Source: Nemertoderma westbladi (lineage: Eukaryota; Xenacoelomorpha; Nemertodermatida; Nemertodermatidae). From it: a stretch of DNA of 54,732 nucleotides. The translations under genes and the position numbers were made by a program. The notes beneath the pieces are model-generated. The model was not told where the DNA came from. It saw only the letters and a program-made list of their open reading frames with translations, and made no database searches. Positions 49,906 to 54,732 of this stretch are shown piece by piece. The stretch spans positions 1-54,732 of the forward strand of contig JAUCBJ010006712.1 of assembly GCA_032718475.1 (NCBI GenBank), given 5' to 3'. The first letter of the stretch is position 1. Each line of letters begins with the position of its first letter.

Positions 49906-50464
49906 TTTTTTTCCCTTAATTTTTTACCATTTGGCAACTTTTGCGCATCGGTAGAACAATGAAATCGAAAAAAAGTAAAAAAACTCACCGCCCTACTACT
50001 CACCTGCCTATGTACAATACAAACTTAATGCATTTATAAGTTAATGAGTCAAAACTGCGAGCCATTAGCAATCTGTTAATTATACTATGGCTGTTTTCTA
50101 AAAGTCAAGAGGGGGTGGGGTGTGTGTGTTTACGAATTACCTAGCACGCTAACTTTGAGTGAGAAGTTTCTATACAAAGTGATAACACCAAAATAGTGCT
50201 AACACCACTCAGAAAATGAATCCTCAATGTCAAATTTATATATTTTTGAGGTCAAAAAGGCATGATCCCACTTTCGCCAAATCGGCAACTTATGAGAAAA
50301 AATGCACAGATTCTATGTTTCCTATAGCGACCTCATTGGGAACAACATATAACTATAATCCTAACATTTAGTCCTTTATGAAAACCACTGACCGTAATTA
50401 ACTTTATTTACATGGTCCTCCTAACTTTCGCATTGTTAGCATTTTAGAAAAAACTTTGTTAAAA
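49906..50464. other. No gene seen
   Basis: AT-rich DNA between the foldback element and the MITE-like element. Confidence 0.5.
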
Positions 50465-50835
50465 GGCCCGTTTCCGCGCGGCTTTTTTTTAGCTTTATTT
50501 CAAGCTTTTTTTGTTAAATCAATTTCTAGTAATTCATTGCTTCAAGATGAATCTGAAAATTTTGGAATGTTAAAACCTAAAATGTAGAATAAAGCTTGAA
50601 AAAAAGCTCCAACAAAAGCTTGAAAAAAGCTCAAAAAAAAGCTCATAATTATCGAATTCTAGAACATTCATATTATATCTCATTTTAACTGAACGTTAGA
50701 AAAGGCATAGCAAGCTTTCAAAAAAAGCTCAAAAAAAGCTCAAAAATAAGCTCAAAAAAAGCTTGAAAAAAAGCTCGAAATACAGCTTAAAAAAGGCTCA
50801 GAAACCGCACATAAAAAATCTCGCGGAAACGGGCC
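50465..50835. mobile_element. MITE-like element with perfect 14-bp inverted ends
   Basis: GGCCCGTTTCCGCG (50465-50478) is exactly complementary to CGCGGAAACGGGCC (50822-50835). The interior is non-coding and unusually dense in AAAAAAGCT words (AAGCTT, AAAAGCTC), mostly in one orientation in the right half and inverted near the left end. The first nine bases, GGCCCGTTT, equal those of the Harbinger-like end at 43427. I could not define a target duplication. Confidence 0.7.
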
Positions 50836-51027
50836 TATAAAGCCTCACAGTATACTAACTATTTATTATATTGCGTACATGTATGTATGACTTTGTCTGA
50901 CGCCAATCCGGGATGACATTATTTTCATAAAGTATTATTAATTAACAATTACATTTCATTTGTATATATATTGCGATTATTTTTCATAGAGAATACAGAC
51001 AAAGTCAATTAGACAGGAATGAGTTAG

Positions 51028-51033
51028 TTTATT
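51028..51033 (-). terminator. Candidate polyadenylation signal of the - strand gene
   Basis: TTTATT on the + strand (AATAAA on the - strand), about 98 nt past the stop codon of the gene at 51131-52147. Confidence 0.5.
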
Positions 51034-51130
51034 TATGCTACGTAATTCTTAAAAATTTTCAGTTGATTCAGATATAATATTATTCTTATAATTTTTTATG
51101 AAAAGGTAGCAAATAATTTAATACTGTTGA

Positions 51131-52147
51131 TCATTCACTGATAGTAATGGAATCAACACTATAGTCCAAAATAACTTCCAGCCATTCATCCCTTTCTGCT
51201 ACACTTTCAAACCAGATATCCTTGATGACATGCTTGCTCTTCCAGCCTAAGAGGTTGTACATACCTTGAATTCGACTCTGACCCGAATTTCTCAACCTAA
51301 TCCCAGATGTTATCATCAAACAACCATTAAGGGTATCTTCCTCTCGTGTAAGAGGTGCTGCTACAAACGTTTCTAGGTCGTATACCTTTACAAATTGTAC
51401 TCGAATTTCAGGCTTCTCTATGCTTGGGGTCAATCTCAACTCCATTCGGTTCTTCAGATTGTAGATCATTTCGCCCCAAAACGGTTTCATCTTTTCCTTT
51501 TTGTACAGGTATATGAGTCCTTCCTTAACCAACTGATATGATTTCTTGGTACTTGTGTTGTATTTCTCAAAGAAGTTGAACAGAATGTCAACATCATCTT
51601 TATCAGCGGCGTGTATGAAATAAATTTGTTTCTCTTTCTTAAACTCCTGATAGATTACAAGTCCACCACCAAGGCCTGGTTGAAGATATTTCATCCCTTC
51701 TAATTCAAGGTATGCGCGATCGCATCGATTCGTTCTATACACCTCGAGGGGGTAACTTCCAAATACTTTACATAACCAGTGAACAATTGCCCAATTCGTC
51801 GGCGTCGCACTTCTGTCTTCTGTCCTCCTTCTTTCGTCCTCCTTTTTGTCAAATCTAAACATTGTGCGAAATGGCACATATGACAGCGAATTATAAGTGT
51901 CTGTACGCCTACTTTCTATCTTTTTACAATTTTTAGTTAAAATTCGTTTTCCTAGTGATAATTCTAAGAGGTTGGCCTCTAACACCATCTCGGCGGAAAC
52001 AACCCAAAATGATGAACTTTCCAGGTCTTCGGAAAGTCTTTCCAGTTCCTGACCTATGTAATATCTTTTCAGGATTTCAGTTCTCTTTTCCTCCGCGGTT
52101 TGCCCTGCTTCTAGTAGTCGACGATTATTGCATCGAATTCGAGACAT
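51131..52147 (-). CDS. Uncharacterised single-exon protein, probable PH-like domain at the C-terminus (338 aa)
   Basis: A clean 338-codon frame from ATG at 52147 with no internal defects. The first ~50 residues are charged and helical (AEEKRTEILKRYY, ELERLSEDLE). From about 100 to 205 the sequence includes TMFRFDKKEDERRR, NWAIVHWLCKVFG, YLELEGMKYLQPG and QIYFIHAADKDDVDILFNFF. The C-terminal 130 residues begin VKEGLIYLYKKEKMKPFWGEM and end in a helix, WFESVAERDEWLEVI, with the tryptophan placed as in pleckstrin-homology folds. The earlier segment could be a second PH-like module. I do not recognise the family. A role in membrane or adaptor binding is only an inference. A polyadenylation signal follows, and an X-box cluster lies 0.6-1.8 kb upstream. 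Confidence 0.7.
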   Translation of the reverse strand: MSRIRCNNRRLLEAGQTAEEKRTEILKRYYIGQELERLSEDLESSSFWVVSAEMVLEANLLELSLGKRILTKNCKKIESRRTDTYNSLSYVPFRTMFRFDKKEDERRRTEDRSATPTNWAIVHWLCKVFGSYPLEVYRTNRCDRAYLELEGMKYLQPGLGGGLVIYQEFKKEKQIYFIHAADKDDVDILFNFFEKYNTSTKKSYQLVKEGLIYLYKKEKMKPFWGEMIYNLKNRMELRLTPSIEKPEIRVQFVKVYDLETFVAAPLTREEDTLNGCLMITSGIRLRNSGQSRIQGMYNLLGWKSKHVIKDIWFESVAERDEWLEVILDYSVDSITISE

Positions 52148-52690
52148 ATTGGATGTGGATTTTTGGTAGTTTACGTTATAGTTACCTATACTACAGTTAC
52201 ATTGTTGTTGAGTTTCAGTTTCATTATAAAAATTAGCTAGCTACCTATTGTAATAGTTCTAGAAATATTCTGTCGCCTAATTGTGAAAAACTCTATACAC
52301 AATTGAATTTCGTTCATTTAAAAATAATGACAAAAATTGATTCTTTCGATTCTTGTTTTATGGTATAACATTAGATAGGCTCCTTCAGGCGGAGCAACTT
52401 GTGTCGCTGCAACTTTTTTCTGAATAGGTGAGTCCGGAAATGTAAGGAAATTTCATGAGGAAAATTTCGGAAATTTCGGTGACATTTTTCCAGAAATTAT
52501 ATACAGTTTCATATCATTTCTTCACATTTTGTTTCAGAGCATGTGCTGCATAATTTGTAATTCGACTATTTTTGAGAAACCATCATTAAGCATTGTAAAC
52601 TCGATATTACTATAGAAAACTCGTCATTAATAAGTATGACTCATCGTTGATGTAGCGCTTCTAAATACTTAGTACTGTATTGTCTTTGCC
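52148..52690. other. Upstream region of the PH-like gene, no further gene seen
   Basis: AT-rich, non-coding. It would contain the - strand promoter. No unambiguous core-promoter element was identified. Confidence 0.4.
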
Positions 52691-52699
52691 TTAGTACTA

Positions 52700-53945
52700 C
52701 TCGTTGCTAAGCTAACACGCTGTTGCTATACAAAATTTAACGTTGCCAAGGAAACTTTGAAAAACGCAATGTTGGTACTAAAAGTCGCCGGTTGCTAAGG
52801 AAATATTTAGTTGCTAAGTATATAAATGTAATTCGAAAATAATTTTGTAATTTTCTACAGAGTCTCATATGCTACAAAATACTGAATACTGAAATGTACA
52901 AAAAAAAAATCGAATTTGGAGTACAAGTCACTGTCACTTGTAACTCACCCGACAAGTCACTCCCAAATTAGGATCAAAACTCTCGTTGCTATGGTCAAAA
53001 TTCAAGACTTTGTTAAATAAAATAGCTGCAGCAGATTCCTCAGAAGTTTTTTCAGTAATCTTTAATATGATTAACTTCTAATGTCAATAAAATACGAAAT
53101 ATGTTACTGAAACTACATAAATAATAAAATCTGCCCGTTGCTATGGTAACAACAGAATAATCACTTCGCTTTTGATCATGAACGTTGACTATGTACCATA
53201 TTGATATGCATCTGAAGAACATATAAAATGTTTCAGATAGAAATTCCACATATTAAATAATATTTTTGGTTGCAATGGTAACTAGAAAAGACATTATTGA
53301 CTGGAAAATTATGGTCTGAATATGGCAACATGCGAGGTACTTGATCCCGAATTGGTTTCTATTTAAAATGATAGTAACCATATTTGGTGTGAAGTAAGAT
53401 TATAGGTGATATTATTTTCTTATTACCTAGGCTACAGGCCAACTGCTATTTCACTTTAATGCCGCATCTAAAAAAGAACAATTATGCTTAAAGACAATAT
53501 AATTCCAACGTTTCCTAGTTTTGCAACATTGGGAACACGTAATACGGATACGTTTCCAAAATTTCATAAATTCACTGTACAATTAAGTTTGGCGATGTAT
53601 TTCTCATTGTTGCCATGAACCGGGTTTCAAAAAGTACCGTACCCATCGGATTCTTCGAGAATGATTTTGGTGGGCTAGGTCGAGGTTAGAATTCCGTAGG
53701 ATTATAGGGAAGAGGTGATTTATATATGACTTTCTGTTGCCATGGGTGAAATGGTCTTTATAACCAAGTTCCAACAACCCGATTTTGGCCGAATTTGGAT
53801 AAGATGATAAGCATAAAATTTGGGCCTAGAAAATATTAAATTAATTTCTGTTGCAATTTGTCCGAGTTTGTGCCTTTTTTGTGTATTTGGTTAGAAAAAT
53901 CCATCTCTGTAACCGGCTCCGTCTCTCCATTGGTAACAACATCGT
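52700..53945. promoter_or_regulatory. Cluster of RFX X-box-like motifs (GTTGCYAWGGNAAC)
   Basis: The best copies are GTTGCCAAGGAAAC (52742-52755), GTTGCTAAGGAAAT (52791-52804), GTTGCTATGGTCAA (52985-52998), GTTGCTATGGTAAC (53137-53150) and GTTGCAATGGTAAC (53269-53282). Weaker or half sites lie near 52705, 52722, 53606, 53725 and 53930. RFX factors bind GTNRCC-type inverted half sites. The copies are irregularly spaced, so they are not a simple tandem repeat. Whether they regulate the - strand gene at 52147 is unknown. Confidence 0.45.
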
Positions 53946-54110
53946 GTTCTTGTTTTGGTAAGAAATAACCCGTCTCGGTAACCTGCTCCTTTCCCTCAAT
54001 AGATAATAACATCGTTTATTGTTTTGGTTAGAAAAACCCGTCTCGGTAGCCTGCTCCTTTCCCTCAATTGACAACTAAAATGGTTACTAACATGAATCAT
54101 TTTCTGTGAT

Positions 54111-54345
54111 GGGGGGGGGGGGGGGGGGGGGGGTTAACAGGAATGGGGGGTTAACAGCACTGCGAAGGGTAACAGGAATGGGGGGTAACATGACTGGGGG
54201 GGGGGGGGTAACAGCACTCGAGGGGGGGGGGGGGTGGTAACAGGAATGGGGGTTAACAGCACTGCGAGGGTAACAGGAATGGGGGGTACATGACTGGGGG
54301 GGGGGGGGGGGTAACATGACTGGGGGGGAAGGGTAACTTGAAAGT
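54111..54345. repeat. G-rich tandem repeat with long G runs
   Basis: Starts with 23 G (54111-54133). It then has two partial copies of an ordered block built from TAACAGGAATGGGG, TTAACAGCACTGCGA and TAACATGACTGGGG, separated by runs of 7-14 G. It is potentially quadruplex-forming. Proline-rich ORFs on the other strand arise from the C runs and are not believed. Confidence 0.85.
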
Positions 54346-54732
54346 ACCCCCTTTTTTCGCCTATCTCATATGGGTCGGAAAAACTCACATCCCTATTTCT
54401 GAAACAAAAGTTGATCCTTGTGAGGGTGGTCAGCAATAAGTTGCTGGACACAATCAGAAACATTGCGCAACAAAAGTGATTGTGTTTGAGAAGCAACAAC
54501 AATTTTTGCGTGTGTGGGGGGGGGGGGGGGGTGGGGTGTCAGTGTGTGTGACGGAAGCCATAATTGTCGGAAGCCAATATATAACTAGCCATAGTATAAT
54601 TGTAGTTGTTCGCTAAGATTACTTTCAGCTTTTGCTTCACGAAGGCCCCGCTCGTATCACACTAACTTTGTTACATTAACTTTACTGTAGTTGGACATTG
54701 ATATGATAGGGTAGTGAGATAAAAATGTAAAT
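54346..54732. other. Non-coding end of window, with another G run near 54517
   Basis: Contains TGTGTGGGGG...GTGGGGTGT at about 54510-54540. No gene recognised. Confidence 0.5.

Noticed and set aside
54087-54502. Proline-rich proteins on the - strand
   Set aside because: They are translations of poly-C runs in a G-rich repeat, with no supporting features.

Overview
The window looks like nuclear DNA of a metazoan, probably a marine invertebrate. It has an animal-type HBS1L gene, spliced genes, non-LTR retrotransposons, hAT and PIF/Harbinger DNA transposons, a tRNA-derived SINE-like head, minisatellites and many TAGGCCTA-type words. I cannot place it more precisely from sequence alone; an echinoderm-like deuterostome is only a guess.

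Layout. 1-2320: decayed LINE (end of its endonuclease, then reverse transcriptase) on the + strand. 2321-2760: leader/promoter region of the main gene. 2761-39860: an HBS1L gene (ribosome-rescue GTPase, Pelota/Dom34 partner) in two coding exons, 2761-3727 and 38695-39860, which join perfectly into a 710-residue protein. The 35-kb intron is almost entirely one tandem repeat. About 368 copies of an 84-bp unit each carry the last 67 bp of exon 1 plus the first 17 bp of the intron, so nearly every unit repeats the AG|GTAGGT splice donor. The unit is a multiple of three and reads open in the HBS1L frame, which creates long apparent ORFs (up to 2796 codons) that are very probably not genes. The array is cut at 20439-24053 by a complete hAT-type transposon with terminal inverted repeats, a two-exon 779-residue transposase on the - strand, and an 8-bp target duplication that is the splice-donor sequence itself.

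39861-44520: HBS1L 3' region with a G21 tract, a tRNA-like SINE head, a second in-frame minisatellite (63-bp unit, about 33 copies) and a fragment of a PIF/Harbinger transposase with its terminal repeat. 44521-49905: nested retroelement debris. It comprises a CR1/jockey-like LINE interrupted just after its YADD motif by a 5'-truncated second copy of the LINE seen at position 1, a - strand LINE C-terminus, and a foldback element with arms of about 0.5 kb around a C30 tract. 50465-50835: a MITE-like element with perfect 14-bp inverted ends. 51131-52147: an uncharacterised single-exon - strand gene with a probable PH-like C-terminus. Its far upstream region (52.7-53.9 kb) holds a cluster of RFX X-box-like palindromes. 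The window ends in G-rich repeats.

The most notable object is the HBS1L intron: an exon-intron boundary amplified several hundred-fold into satellite-like DNA with higher-order repeats. It gives a ladder of splice donors, of which the first three are in frame, and two E-box motifs per unit.
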